NCBI GenBank assembly: GCA_020632495.1
Contig: JACKFL010000005.1
Span: 186,001-250,000 of the forward strand
Reading direction: 5' to 3'
DNA from: Candidatus Omnitrophota bacterium
GTDB lineage: Bacteria; Omnitrophota; Gorgyraeia; Zapsychrales; Zapsychraceae
DNA: 64,000 nt
Shown here: one piece after another, positions 17,492-26,102 of the stretch
Layout of the letters: every line of letters begins with the position of its first letter
Numbering within the stretch: the stretch's first letter is position 1
Notes under the pieces: model-generated
Databases searched by the model: none
What the model was told of the DNA's origin: nothing
What the model saw: only the letters and a program-made list of their open reading frames with translations
Made by a program: the position numbers and the translations under genes

Positions 17492-17785
17492 TTACATACC
17501 GGGAAAGCCACCCGGCATAACTGATTTCATTTTTTCGGCAGCCACTTGCTGCGATTTTTTGATAGCGGCGTTGAGGCAGCGCAGCAGGTCCTTTTCCAAA
17601 CGGGCATTGTCACGGCCTTCCAAAAACTTCTCGTCGAATTGAATGCCCTTGAATTTCTGGGCTCCGCTGATACGGATGCGTAACCCGTTAATCTCCTCGA
17701 CTTCCACAAAGGTCGATTCCAATTCCTTCTTAATGGTATCGGCCTGCCGCTTCATTTCCATCATTTGCTTCACTTTATCGAACAT
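17492..17785 (-). CDS. ebfC: YbaB/EbfC family nucleoid-associated protein
   Basis: A 97-residue protein from MFDKVKQMMEMKRQADTIKKEL. It has a long N-terminal helix, a three-strand core (VEEINGLRIRISGAQKFKGIQFD), a second helix (EKDLLRCLNAAIKKSQQVAAEKM) and a Met/Pro/Gly-rich tail. EbfC dimers grip DNA like tweezers. The start at 17785 is preferred over one five codons upstream because family members begin at the MFDK-like position. It is usually next to dnaX/recR; here it sits with yggT and greA. Confidence 0.88.
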   Translation of the reverse strand: MFDKVKQMMEMKRQADTIKKELESTFVEVEEINGLRIRISGAQKFKGIQFDEKFLEGRDNARLEKDLLRCLNAAIKKSQQVAAEKMKSVMPGGFPGM

Positions 17786-17808
17786 CACGTACTCCTTCAC
17801 TAAGCTGT

Positions 17809-18186
17809 TTATCGATACATCATGTCATCCGCTGTGCCGCCCTGGTCCAACGGCATAACGCCGGCCTTGATAATCCGGGACTGACGCGCCTCGCTCTTTA
17901 AGCGCAGGCCTAAATCGGTAAGGGACGCAACGAGGAATACCCGAACAAAAATAATCACCAAAATCGCGATAAACGGCGAAAAGTCGACCTGCATCCGCGG
18001 CAACTGGCGGCGGATCGGCTCCAGCAGGGGATCGGTGGACCGCTGCAGAAAGACCACGATCGGGTTATAGGGATCGGGATTGACCCAGCTGATCAGGGCG
18101 CGGATGACAATCAACCATGTTAATAGCCAAAGGATTATACCAATTATTGTCGCCACAGCAATTAAAAAATTTCCCACGATAAACAT
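17809..18186 (-). CDS. yggT: YggT family membrane protein
   Basis: A 125-residue protein with two hydrophobic hairpins. The YggT signature is visible as LIVIRALISWVNPDPYNPIVVFLQRSTDPLLEPIRRQLP, followed by DFSPFIAILVIIFVRVFL. YggT proteins are inner-membrane proteins linked to cell shape, division or osmotic response; the mechanism is unclear. The C-terminal 30 residues after the last helix are polar and longer than usual. Confidence 0.88.
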   Translation of the reverse strand: MFIVGNFLIAVATIIGIILWLLTWLIVIRALISWVNPDPYNPIVVFLQRSTDPLLEPIRRQLPRMQVDFSPFIAILVIIFVRVFLVASLTDLGLRLKSEARQSRIIKAGVMPLDQGGTADDMMYR

Positions 18187-18238
18187 GTTGACCCTTTCCG
18201 GCGTTTATTTGACGACCCGGAACGCGTCCGGGACGCGG

Positions 18239-18910
18239 TTAGAAGACCTTAAACAGCTCACCGTCAATGACTTTTTGCTCGATCCGGTCGAAAATCCGCT
18301 TCGATTTGCGGGTGATATCGTAAAGTTCCTCCAGCACCTGATTCAGACCTTCGGATGTCCCCACCAGCGACTGGGAGGCCTCGGTCAAGCCCTGTGTGAC
18401 ACCCTGCAAATCCGCCTGACTGATCTGTTCCGCGGCCAGGGTAAATGCCTCGGCACTCGAGGAAAACGTCTCGGCCAGGTCCCCCACTTCCAGCGGGTCC
18501 TCTCCGATCAACGGCGCGGTGAGATCGGTGGACGGCTTGTTTTCGACAATGTTGATGACGATGAGCTTCTCACCCAGCACGCCGTCCGTTATGATCTTGA
18601 AGTGGATGCCGTTATCGAACTGCTTGCGGAACCGCTGGAGGATATTCACGGTCACGATCACGTTTCGCCCCTGCAGCGGCTGGTCCAAAAAATCAATATT
18701 CCCCACCGTGCCCACATTGACGCCCGACAAACGGACAGGCGCGCCTTCGGTGAGGCCGCCGATTTCCTTAAACACCACCTGAATCTGGAATTTTTCCTGG
18801 GCCAGGCCCTTATCTTTTCCCAGCGTGATGATAAAGGCGGCAATCAGTCCGATCCCGAGAATAAAGAATAATCCCGCCAGAAAACTTTTCGCGAAATCTT
18901 TACTGTCCAT
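18239..18910 (-). CDS. mlaD: MCE-domain phospholipid transport protein MlaD
   Basis: A 223-residue protein with an N-terminal membrane anchor (about residues 10-32) and an MCE domain (VVFKEIGGLTEGAPVRLSGVNVGTVGNI). A helical C-terminal part follows (AEAFTLAAEQISQADLQGVTQGL). MlaD forms a hexameric ring that passes phospholipid between the MlaFE ABC transporter and periplasmic partners. It is transcribed after mlaE, a lipoprotein and mlaF. No mlaC, mlaB or mlaA is present here. Confidence 0.9.
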   Translation of the reverse strand: MDSKDFAKSFLAGLFFILGIGLIAAFIITLGKDKGLAQEKFQIQVVFKEIGGLTEGAPVRLSGVNVGTVGNIDFLDQPLQGRNVIVTVNILQRFRKQFDNGIHFKIITDGVLGEKLIVINIVENKPSTDLTAPLIGEDPLEVGDLAETFSSSAEAFTLAAEQISQADLQGVTQGLTEASQSLVGTSEGLNQVLEELYDITRKSKRIFDRIEQKVIDGELFKVF

Positions 18911-18918
18911 GTGTCTCC

Positions 18919-19635
18919 CTAGACCAAGAACTCCTGGATTTCTTTTTTGTCCGAACCCCGGAATTCATCACCCTTGCCGTCAAAGACGATGCGGCCTTTG
19001 GCGATGAGGATAATGCGGTCCGCCAAGCGCAAGGCGTTGCGCACGTCATGCGACGTAATCACGGTCGTGCAGTGCAACTGCCGGGAAATGTCCCGGATTA
19101 AATTTGAAATGTCGCGGCTGCGGATGGGATCCAGCCCGGACGTCGGCTCGTCACAAAATAGAATCTTGGAATCCAGTACGATCGCCCGCGCCAAGGCCAC
19201 CCGCTTTTTCATCCCCCCGCTCAACTCCGCGGGCATCTTGGCCTCCACCTTCTTCAGATCCAAAAGCGTCAACACCTTACCGATTTTATCGGAAATTTCC
19301 TTTTCTTTCAATTTCGTATGTTCGCGAAGCGGAAAGGCGATATTATCGTAGCAGTTCATGAAATCGTAAAGCGCGCCTTCCTGGAACACGAATCCGATGT
19401 CTCTGCGTAATTTGAGCAGTTTTCGTTCCGTGTAATGCGCGATGTTCTTCCCCTCGATCTTTACCTCGCCCGCGTCCGGCCGGATCAGACCGATCATGTG
19501 TTTTAAAAGAACGCTCTTGCCTGTCCCGCTTTCACCGAGGATAACCAGGATTTCTCCGGCGGCGACCTTCAGGTTGACATGATCCAGGATCACCTGTCCG
19601 TTGAAACTCTTGCAGACGCCGGTCAACTCGATCAT
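18919..19635 (-). CDS. mlaF: Phospholipid ABC transporter ATPase MlaF
   Basis: A 238-residue ATPase with Walker A GESGTGKSV, the Q-loop region FVFQEGALYDFMNCYDN, signature LSGGMKKRVALARA and Walker B KILFCDEPTSGLDP. Close to MlaF/Ttg2A in length and in the GMKKR signature. It energises MlaE for lipid movement to or from the outer membrane. Its ATG overlaps the stop of the lipoprotein gene (ATGA). Confidence 0.92.
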   Translation of the reverse strand: MIELTGVCKSFNGQVILDHVNLKVAAGEILVILGESGTGKSVLLKHMIGLIRPDAGEVKIEGKNIAHYTERKLLKLRRDIGFVFQEGALYDFMNCYDNIAFPLREHTKLKEKEISDKIGKVLTLLDLKKVEAKMPAELSGGMKKRVALARAIVLDSKILFCDEPTSGLDPIRSRDISNLIRDISRQLHCTTVITSHDVRNALRLADRIILIAKGRIVFDGKGDEFRGSDKKEIQEFLV

Positions 19636-19985
19636 TTGACGCCGGTCTTGGTTCTTTCAAAATACCGGTATTTGTTGACGCCAAATTTGGTATACACCCG
19701 GTCAAAGGGACGGACGTCGACTTTATCGACAAACAGCTGCACGTCCCGGTAATTTCCCACGGGCAGGACTTCCTGGTCCGTCAGGCTTTCGATACCGTCC
19801 TGAGGAAACCACAGTTCGCCTTCAAAGTCCACCGGCTCCCCGTTGCGGATCCATTCGGGTTCAATTTTCGTGAACGGATACGTCGGCAAATGCCCCTTGT
19901 TTCCGCCGGGAGCGGTGGAGACACATCCCGTCAACGGAACAGTGAGGATTAGGAACAAGAGCCAACGGCTACGGTTCGTACGCAT
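19632..19985 (-). CDS. Lipoprotein encoded within the mla operon, unknown
   Basis: A 117-residue protein with a signal peptide and lipobox LTGC (Cys at residue 21). The mature part (about 97 residues) contains EGELWFPQDGIESLTDQEVLPVGNYRDVQLFVDKVDVRPFDRVYTKFGVNKYRY, which I do not recognise. It sits between mlaE and mlaF with an ATGA coupling. With mlaC and mlaA missing, it may be a lineage-specific Mla partner, possibly in the outer membrane; this is inference. Confidence 0.75.
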   Translation of the reverse strand: MRTNRSRWLLFLILTVPLTGCVSTAPGGNKGHLPTYPFTKIEPEWIRNGEPVDFEGELWFPQDGIESLTDQEVLPVGNYRDVQLFVDKVDVRPFDRVYTKFGVNKYRYFERTKTGVK

Positions 19986-19995
19986 GCAGTCCTTT

Positions 19996-20769
19996 CTAAC
20001 CCCAGAGGGTTAAGATAAACTTGGTCAAAAACGCGTTCGAAATGATAATCGTTATATACGAGTAGGCCACCGCTTTGGTCGTGAACCGTCCCACGCCAAG
20101 CGATCCCCCACGGGTCGTGTAGCCCTGATAGCAACAGATCCAAGCGATAAAAAACGAGAAGAAAAAGACTTTGATGAAGCCGCTGAAGAAATCGACCCAG
20201 CGGATCGCTTCGAAGGTCAGATTGAGATAAAACTGTCCGGGCACATGCGCCTCATATACCCCGATAAAATAGCCGCCGGCGATCCCGATAATTTCGGCCA
20301 GAATAGTCAGTATAGGCAATACGAGTACGGTCGCCAGAAACCGGGGGACGACCAAAAATTCGACCGGGTCCACCCCCATCGTCCGCGTGGCCACGATCTG
20401 GTCGTTGACGTTCATCGTGCCGAGTTCCGCGGTAATGCGCGCCCCGGCTTTGCCGGAAAATACCAGCGCGGCAAAGACCGGTCCCAACTCACGCACCAGG
20501 GTCAGCCCGACCATCAACGGAACCACTTCCTTGGCACCAAAACGGCTGATGGCCGCATACCCCTGCAGGGCCAGCACCACACCGGAAGCCAGCGCGGTCA
20601 GCGAGATAATCACCACCGACTGCACGCCTTGCTCATAAATCTGTTTCAGCACCTCGCCGATGCGGACGCGAAAACACAGGATGTTTCCCAGAACAACATC
20701 CCCCAAAAACCAAAGAGCATCACCGGTTCCCTTGATAAATCCAGTCAGCGAATGAATCAGTGTTTTCAT
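19996..20769 (-). CDS. mlaE: Phospholipid ABC transporter permease MlaE
   Basis: A 257-residue MlaE-family permease. It has an N-terminal interfacial helix, then about five membrane segments, with the family motif VFSGKAGARITAELGTMNVNDQIVATRTMGVDPVEFLVVPR in the middle. The start MKTLIHSLTG at 20769 is preferred over one seven codons upstream. Works with MlaF and MlaD. It is preceded by a 57-base gap after the NYN gene, with no terminator seen. Confidence 0.92.
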   Translation of the reverse strand: MKTLIHSLTGFIKGTGDALWFLGDVVLGNILCFRVRIGEVLKQIYEQGVQSVVIISLTALASGVVLALQGYAAISRFGAKEVVPLMVGLTLVRELGPVFAALVFSGKAGARITAELGTMNVNDQIVATRTMGVDPVEFLVVPRFLATVLVLPILTILAEIIGIAGGYFIGVYEAHVPGQFYLNLTFEAIRWVDFFSGFIKVFFFSFFIAWICCYQGYTTRGGSLGVGRFTTKAVAYSYITIIISNAFLTKFILTLWG

Positions 20770-20826
20770 GCGATCCCGTATTATAACCAAAGATTGACCG
20801 TTGATAAATATTTTTATGGGAACAAG

Positions 20827-21324
20827 TTATGCGTTGCCTCCGGATTCGTCTCCCTTCAGCCAGCGCTCCTCGAGCTCCTTGTTGATGCGCTCGACTTCCG
20901 CCTTGGTCAGGGTTTTCCCGGCACGCGGCTGTTTCCCTCCTCCCGGCGACCGTAACCGGGCCAAAAACTCGTTCACACCCAGCACTTGGGCGCCTTCGGC
21001 CCGGACCGCGTACTGCAGGGCGCGGTCATCGGTGACGACAATGAGCTGGCGGGCGTTCTTGGACGCCTGCACCGTCTCGAGGATCCTTTCATCCGCGCTG
21101 CGGTCCATGCTGAAAATGACCTTGACCGCCGCGGACTGGATCGCGGGGACCGAACCCGGCCGGCCGTCAAAAATCAACGTCACCCGGTTGCGTCCGCTGC
21201 CGTGCGGACTGGCGCGCTCGATTTCCCGCACCAGGACCAGCCGCTGCTGGTCAACCTCCTGATGCAGGAGCCCCGGGATCTGGTGCAGGATGTTGTACCC
21301 GTCCAGCAGATAATGTAGTGACAT
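20827..21324 (-). CDS. YacP-like NYN domain protein
   Basis: A 165-residue protein. YLLDGYNILHQ at residues 5-15, VTLIFDGRPG and LIVVTDDRALQYAVRAEGAQVLG match the PIN-like NYN nuclease fold of the YacP/Rae1 family, which cleaves RNA on ribosomes. The acidic residues expected for metal binding (D8, D53, D98-D99 region) are visible. The first 25 codons overlap the 3' end of the upstream flippase-like gene in a different frame. Since the DGYN motif needs this start, the overlap appears genuine. Confidence 0.82.
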   Translation of the reverse strand: MSLHYLLDGYNILHQIPGLLHQEVDQQRLVLVREIERASPHGSGRNRVTLIFDGRPGSVPAIQSAAVKVIFSMDRSADERILETVQASKNARQLIVVTDDRALQYAVRAEGAQVLGVNEFLARLRSPGGGKQPRAGKTLTKAEVERINKELEERWLKGDESGGNA

Positions 21325-22231
21325 AAATCGCTCCGCCGATCAGCCCCACCACCACCATAAAGACGTAGGTCATCAGCGTGATGCTCGCGGCCGTTCCCGA
21401 TTCGATCCCGATCTTGCCGAAGAAATATACCGCGGCCACCTCGCGGACACCGAGCCCGCCCAGGGACGGCAGCGCCGAAGCCACACTGATCAACGGAAAA
21501 AAGATCAGGAAGTGGATCACGCTCACCTCCTGATGCAACCCGACGGCGATAAAGTAGGACAGCAGCGCCAAACAGACGTGCGACAGGCACGACAGGAAGA
21601 TCCCGCCATATCCGTGGCCGGGATGATTCTTCATCAGCGCGATATCATAGTGCATCTGCATCAACGCGTTCTTGATTTTAGGGATTCGGTCAAAGATCCG
21701 GCAGCAAAACTCGTAGATTTTTTCGTTGAACAGGACCAGGGCCACGACAATAGTCCCGGGAATAACGAAGAGGATCGGGATCAGGATGCCCGGCTCCTGA
21801 ATATGCTCCCAGCCGAAAATGCAGGCGATGATCATCACGATGACCAGGCCGGCATAACCGCTCAACCGGTCCAGCAGAATCGAACCCACCACCTTGGCCT
21901 TGTGATGCACGATACGGCACAGGCCGACAATCTTGATGGCGTCCCCGCCGATGGCGCTGGGCAAAAAAAGGTTTCCGAACGTGCCGATGCAAAAATAACG
22001 GAAGATCTCGCGTTCCGGCGCCTGCAGGTCCATGCCCTTGATGAACAGGGTCCAGCGGTAAAACGTCAGGACGTAAGTGGTAAAGAAAAGCAGAAAGGCG
22101 ACCGCGAGATAACGCATATCCGCGGACTTGACCACGGCCAGGGTCTGCTCGGTGTCGATATGCTTGAAGATCCACCACAGCAAAAGCAGACTGATGCCGA
22201 TGCGCAGGAAATAATTGAGAACATTCTTCAT
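21251..22231 (-). CDS. Lysylphosphatidylglycerol synthase TM region / UPF0104 flippase-like protein
   Basis: A 326-residue protein with about eight helices. Features of the family include GTFGNLFLPSAIGGDAIKIVGLCR near residue 95 and SVASALPSLGGLGVREVAAVYFF near residue 255. Relatives flip or synthesise modified lipids in the inner membrane. The last 25 residues (rich in Pro, Ala and Gly) are encoded in the region shared with the NYN gene and may be dispensable. It follows lipA by six bases. Confidence 0.85.
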   Translation of the reverse strand: MKNVLNYFLRIGISLLLLWWIFKHIDTEQTLAVVKSADMRYLAVAFLLFFTTYVLTFYRWTLFIKGMDLQAPEREIFRYFCIGTFGNLFLPSAIGGDAIKIVGLCRIVHHKAKVVGSILLDRLSGYAGLVIVMIIACIFGWEHIQEPGILIPILFVIPGTIVVALVLFNEKIYEFCCRIFDRIPKIKNALMQMHYDIALMKNHPGHGYGGIFLSCLSHVCLALLSYFIAVGLHQEVSVIHFLIFFPLISVASALPSLGGLGVREVAAVYFFGKIGIESGTAASITLMTYVFMVVVGLIGGAIYVTTLSAGRVQHPAPDPGAPASGG

Positions 22232-22237
22232 GGGCGC

Positions 22238-23143
22238 TTAACCGGATTTGGCAAAACACTCCTTATAGCCTTCTTCGGCGATATAGGAACTGCGGACCAG
22301 CGGTCCGCTCATAACGTGTTTGAAGCCCAGCTGTAATCCGAATTGCTTGTAAAAATCGAACTCCTGCGGGGTGTAGAACTTTTCAACGGGAAGATGCCGC
22401 TTAAGCTGTGTGGGTTGCAGGTACTGTCCGATGGTGAGGATATCGACTCCGGCCGAAAGCAGGTCACGCATGACCTCTTCAATTTCGTCATGCGTCTCGC
22501 CGAAACCGACCATAAAACTCGACTTGGTGAACAGCGCCGCGTCCATGTCCTTGAAATTCCGCAACACGGCCAGTGACCGGTCGTACTGGGCTTGGGGACG
22601 AATTTCTTTCGAAACGCGGCGCACGCTTTCGATATTGTGGCTGACCACCTCGGGCCGGGCCTCGATGAGCCGGCGGATACTGGCGGTCTTGTTGGAAAAA
22701 TCCGGTATCAGAACTTCGATCCTGGTCTGCGGGCTGAGTTCGCGGATCGCACCGATGGTTTGATAGAAATGTTCCGCCCCCTCGTCCGGAATGTCGTCAC
22801 GAGCGACGGACGTAATGACAACATAGCGCAACCGCAGATCACGAACGGCCTCGGCGACTTTGCGCGGCTCCCCGGTGTCGACTTCCATCGGCCGTCCGGC
22901 CTTGACCGCGCAGAACCGGCACGCCCGCGTGCAGATTTCACCCAGGATCATAAAGGTCGCCACGCCCTGTCCCCAACACTGTCCGATATTCGGGCAGCGC
23001 GCGCTCTCACACACGGTATGCAGGCCCGCGGCGCGGAAGTCCTGCTTCATGCGGCGGATCTTGTCCATGTCCGGAAGCGGCTGACGGAACCACTCGGGCA
23101 ACACAGAGATGCGTCCGGGTTTGGTTTGCGCGGATGGGTTCAT
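22238..23143 (-). CDS. lipA: Lipoyl synthase
   Basis: A 301-residue radical SAM enzyme. The auxiliary cluster motif CESARCPNIGQCW and the radical SAM motif CTRACRFC are both intact, and the C-terminal serine of the family is present (GPLVRSSY). It inserts two sulfurs into protein-bound octanoyl groups. lipB is not in the window. It is in the trxA operon, 36 bases after def. Confidence 0.95.
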   Translation of the reverse strand: MNPSAQTKPGRISVLPEWFRQPLPDMDKIRRMKQDFRAAGLHTVCESARCPNIGQCWGQGVATFMILGEICTRACRFCAVKAGRPMEVDTGEPRKVAEAVRDLRLRYVVITSVARDDIPDEGAEHFYQTIGAIRELSPQTRIEVLIPDFSNKTASIRRLIEARPEVVSHNIESVRRVSKEIRPQAQYDRSLAVLRNFKDMDAALFTKSSFMVGFGETHDEIEEVMRDLLSAGVDILTIGQYLQPTQLKRHLPVEKFYTPQEFDFYKQFGLQLGFKHVMSGPLVRSSYIAEEGYKECFAKSG

Positions 23144-23179
23144 ACTGGGCTCCTGCTCACAAAATGCTGAAAATGCCGG

Positions 23180-23701
23180 TTAACCGGATTTCTTTTGCTG
23201 CAGATCTTCGAGTTTCTTCAGGATTTCGGCGTATTTCTTCAATTCTTCGGCGGTGGCATAATCGGTAATCAGTTTGCCGTCCAGGTGATCATTTTCATGC
23301 AGGATCACCCGCGCCATCAGCTCCTTGAACTTGCGTTCACGGGGCTTGTTGTTCAAATCGGTATAGCGGACCTTGATGACCGCGGGACGGGTCACATTCA
23401 CGTTGACCTCGGGGATGCTCAGACACCCCTCCTCCATCACCGCCTCTCCCTTGATCTCCTTGATGACCGGATTGATCATGGCCACCGGGCCGTCGCCGAT
23501 ATCGGCGACCAGAATCCTTTTGTTGATTCCGACCTGGGGCGCGGCCAAACCGATGCCCTTATGACGGTCCATGGTATCGATCATGGCCTCGACCAACAGC
23601 TTCTCAACGATGCCGATCTCCTCCACCGGCTCGCATTTTTCCCGCAAGCAGGGATCTCCGTACAAACGGATCGTCAACTGAGGAATCGGCAGGTTCATCA
23701 T
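23180..23701 (-). CDS. def: Peptide deformylase
   Basis: A 173-residue metalloenzyme with the three family motifs: GIGLAAPQVG at residues 49-58, EGCLS at 91-95 (metal-binding Cys) and HENDH at 135-139 (two His ligands and catalytic Glu). It removes the N-formyl group from new proteins. Start overlaps the panD stop (ATGA). Confidence 0.95.
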   Translation of the reverse strand: MMNLPIPQLTIRLYGDPCLREKCEPVEEIGIVEKLLVEAMIDTMDRHKGIGLAAPQVGINKRILVADIGDGPVAMINPVIKEIKGEAVMEEGCLSIPEVNVNVTRPAVIKVRYTDLNNKPRERKFKELMARVILHENDHLDGKLITDYATAEELKKYAEILKKLEDLQQKKSG

Positions 23702-24045
23702 GAAATCTTGTTGTTCGCGTCCAGCGCGACCACCCGGGTACTCATGTCGCGGGCCTTGTGGCGTTCAATCAGGGCGTAACTGAGAATATGGATCCGGTCG
23801 CCCACCACTCCCAGGCGCGCGGCCGGTCCGTTCAGGCAAACCGTACCGCTGCCGGCCTCTCCGGCGATCGTGTAGGTATCAAACCGCTGGCCGTTGTTCA
23901 GGTTGACGATCTGGACCTTTTGACCCGGGACGATATCGGCGGCCTCAAGGATATCGCGGTCCAGGGTGATGCTGCCCTCGTAAAACAGCTCGGCCTGGGT
24001 GATCGTGGCATACGTAATCTTGGCGTGACAAAACTCAATCAACAT
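23698..24045 (-). CDS. panD: Aspartate 1-decarboxylase
   Basis: A 115-residue protein with the self-cleavage site Gly24-Ser25 in FYEGSITLD, which gives the pyruvoyl cofactor. Also present are the family motif NGQRFDTYTIAGEAGSGTVCLNGPAAR and the C-terminal YALIERHKARDMSTRVVALDANN. It makes beta-alanine for pantothenate and CoA. Confidence 0.95.
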   Translation of the reverse strand: MLIEFCHAKITYATITQAELFYEGSITLDRDILEAADIVPGQKVQIVNLNNGQRFDTYTIAGEAGSGTVCLNGPAARLGVVGDRIHILSYALIERHKARDMSTRVVALDANNKIS

Positions 24046-24071
24046 AGGGCATATTGGGACAATCGGATGGT

Positions 24072-24395
24072 TTAGCTCAGCTGCGGATTGATTTTTTCGA
24101 GCAGCTGATCTTTGGACATGGCGCCGACGATCTGTTCGACCGGCTCGCCGCCCTTGAAGATGAGCAATGTGGGAATCGACATGATGTTGTACTTGGCGGC
24201 TATTTCCTGGGCATCGTCGACGTTGAGTTTGGTCACCTTGAGCTTGTCGGACAACTCGTCGGCCAGCTCGTCCACGATCGGCGCGATCATTTTACAAGGT
24301 CCGCACCATTCGGCCCAAAAATCGACCAGAACCGGTACGGAGGATTTGAGGACTTCGCCCTCGAAATTTTGTTGGGTTACGTGTGTTGCTCCCAT
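24072..24395 (-). CDS. trxA: Thioredoxin
   Basis: A 107-residue thioredoxin with the redox site WCGPC at residues 30-34, cis-Pro in SIPTLLIFK and standard length. A longer reading frame runs 33 codons upstream but crosses the promoter. The ATG at 24395 has a strong AAAGGAG site and lies downstream of a clear sigma-70 promoter. It is the first gene of the long operon ending at greA. Confidence 0.95.
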   Translation of the reverse strand: MGATHVTQQNFEGEVLKSSVPVLVDFWAEWCGPCKMIAPIVDELADELSDKLKVTKLNVDDAQEIAAKYNIMSIPTLLIFKGGEPVEQIVGAMSKDQLLEKINPQLS

Positions 24396-24440
24396 GAGAA
24401 CTCCTTTATTACTACTATTACAGGTGCAGATAAGAAGTGT

Positions 24441-24469
24441 ATTATATATAGACCGTATGGTGATGGCAA
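24441..24469 (-). promoter_or_regulatory. Sigma-70 promoter of the trxA-greA operon
   Basis: On the minus strand TTGCCA (24464-24469), a 17-bp spacer and TATAAT (24441-24446) are followed by about 40 nt of leader with AAAGGAG before the trxA ATG. Confidence 0.75.
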
Positions 24470-24492
24470 ACCTTATTTTGTCCCCGGAAGGC

Positions 24493-24526
24493 AAAAAGGC
24501 GGCCCCCGGACGTTTTTCCGGCCGCA
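24493..24526 (-). terminator. Probable terminator after the TolC-like gene
   Basis: On the minus strand GCGGCCGG pairs with CCGG...GGCCGC (a small bulge), followed by CTTTTTG. It is 50-80 bases downstream of the stop at 24576 and just upstream of the trxA promoter. Confidence 0.5.
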
Positions 24527-24575
24527 GGCGGACGCGGACGTATTCTCATAAATATCTGAAATCAAATGTTTTGGG

Positions 24576-26102
24576 TTATTGGTGAGAAGGCGGGCGGCCG
24601 AACACCTCGCCGATCCGTTCCGGCAGGGCCGCCAGCGCGTGCCGCAGCCGCTGCCAGACGTCCGGATTGACCAGCGCGGTCCCGAATAGCTGCGGGGGCC
24701 GGTCCCGGCGCACCACGCCGGCCGGGGTGACGAGCTGGTCGGTGAGGCGCAGCCATTCCACCACCAGTTTCCGGTAGGTGACGTCCCGTTCAATTTTGTT
24801 GAAACGGTTGCTGTCCAGGTCATTGAAAGCCTGGATGTAGTCATTGAGGGTAACCTTGCCGAACGAGTAGTTTTCGGTTTCATCCTCCAGGATGGACGCG
24901 GCCAGGGTAATGCGTTCATCCGCGATCTTCCCCAGGCTCTTTTCCCTTTCGATCTGCAGGTCGAGGTTCTGCAGTTGAGTGTAAATCCGGTAATATGTAT
25001 TGGTGGTGATCAGCTTTTGCCGGTCGTCCGCGATTTGGGAAACCTCGTACTCCGCTTTATCCACCTGATCACCGAACGGCCATTCCAGTTCGATGCCCGC
25101 GTACACGAAGTTGTCCTCATTATCGATCCCGTAATCGTCACCGGAGACGGTATATCCGGCGATCAGATTGATGGACGGCAACAGATCATCGGCTTCGCGC
25201 GCGACTTCCAGAGAACTGAGGTTTTCCAGTTTGTTCAGTATGGAAAACGTCCGGCTGTCGTCATGAAAAGTCTGAAACCGCTGCTTGAATTCCTCCGGCA
25301 GGTCAGCCGCGACCGGCGGCCGGGCCGGAATAAAGTCGAAATCGTCAGTGCGCCGGATCATCCGTGCGATCACATTGGTGCTGTTTCGGTACCGTTCTTC
25401 GAACTCGATCATGCGCTCCTGGCGGGATAGGACCTGCAGCTTGACCTTGTTGACGTCGATCGGCAACGCGATCTTCTGACTGGCACGGTCGTTCATATTG
25501 TCCAGGAGCTTCAAGTTTTCTTCATAGGACCTGCGGCTGATCTGATAATTTTCATAGTCTGCGTACCAGTCGTAATAGGCAAGCATGATGGTGGCCAGGT
25601 AGTCTTCGTAGGCCTCGGTGATTTGATGCCGCGCCACCTCCACTTCCAGTCCGACGATCTTGTCGAGCAAGCGGGTCGAACGGCCGAACGCGTTCTCGGC
25701 AATCGGCTGGGCTATGGAAAACGACAACTCTCCGCTCTCGCGGGCTGAACCGAGCGAGGCGCCTGCTTCATAACTCACCTCCGCTTCGGTGCCGGTATAG
25801 GGAAAGAGTTTGCTCAACCCGACGGTGGTGTCCGGGGAATTACGGTCCTGGTTCGGATAAAATTCGTGCTGTTGTTTGACCGACAGGACCAGATCGCGCG
25901 CCGGCAGGCGCAGGTCCTTCTGGTACTTGAGTGTCAGCTCATCGATCAGGATCGCCTCGAACTCCGTGTCGCGGGCCGTGGCCAGTGTGATGAACTCATC
26001 CATCGAAAGGGCAGGGCCGCCGTCCGCGGCGCCGGCCTTCCCGGCGCTGGCCGTCAACGCGCAGGCCGCAATCAGGATTAGTGATAAGCAGGTTTTTCGC
26101 AT
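24576..26102 (-). CDS. TolC-like outer membrane efflux protein
   Basis: A 508-residue protein with a signal peptide (MRKTCLSLILIAACALTASA). Two long alpha-helical repeats, each with strand-rich stretches, fit the outer-membrane factor fold. The start at 26102 is chosen for its signal peptide; the frame runs 29 codons further up into the RND gene. It overlaps the RND stop by 25 bases, so the two are co-expressed. The repeats are divergent and the family match is by architecture. Confidence 0.75.
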   Translation of the reverse strand: MRKTCLSLILIAACALTASAGKAGAADGGPALSMDEFITLATARDTEFEAILIDELTLKYQKDLRLPARDLVLSVKQQHEFYPNQDRNSPDTTVGLSKLFPYTGTEAEVSYEAGASLGSARESGELSFSIAQPIAENAFGRSTRLLDKIVGLEVEVARHQITEAYEDYLATIMLAYYDWYADYENYQISRRSYEENLKLLDNMNDRASQKIALPIDVNKVKLQVLSRQERMIEFEERYRNSTNVIARMIRRTDDFDFIPARPPVAADLPEEFKQRFQTFHDDSRTFSILNKLENLSSLEVAREADDLLPSINLIAGYTVSGDDYGIDNEDNFVYAGIELEWPFGDQVDKAEYEVSQIADDRQKLITTNTYYRIYTQLQNLDLQIEREKSLGKIADERITLAASILEDETENYSFGKVTLNDYIQAFNDLDSNRFNKIERDVTYRKLVVEWLRLTDQLVTPAGVVRRDRPPQLFGTALVNPDVWQRLRHALAALPERIGEVFGRPPSHQ

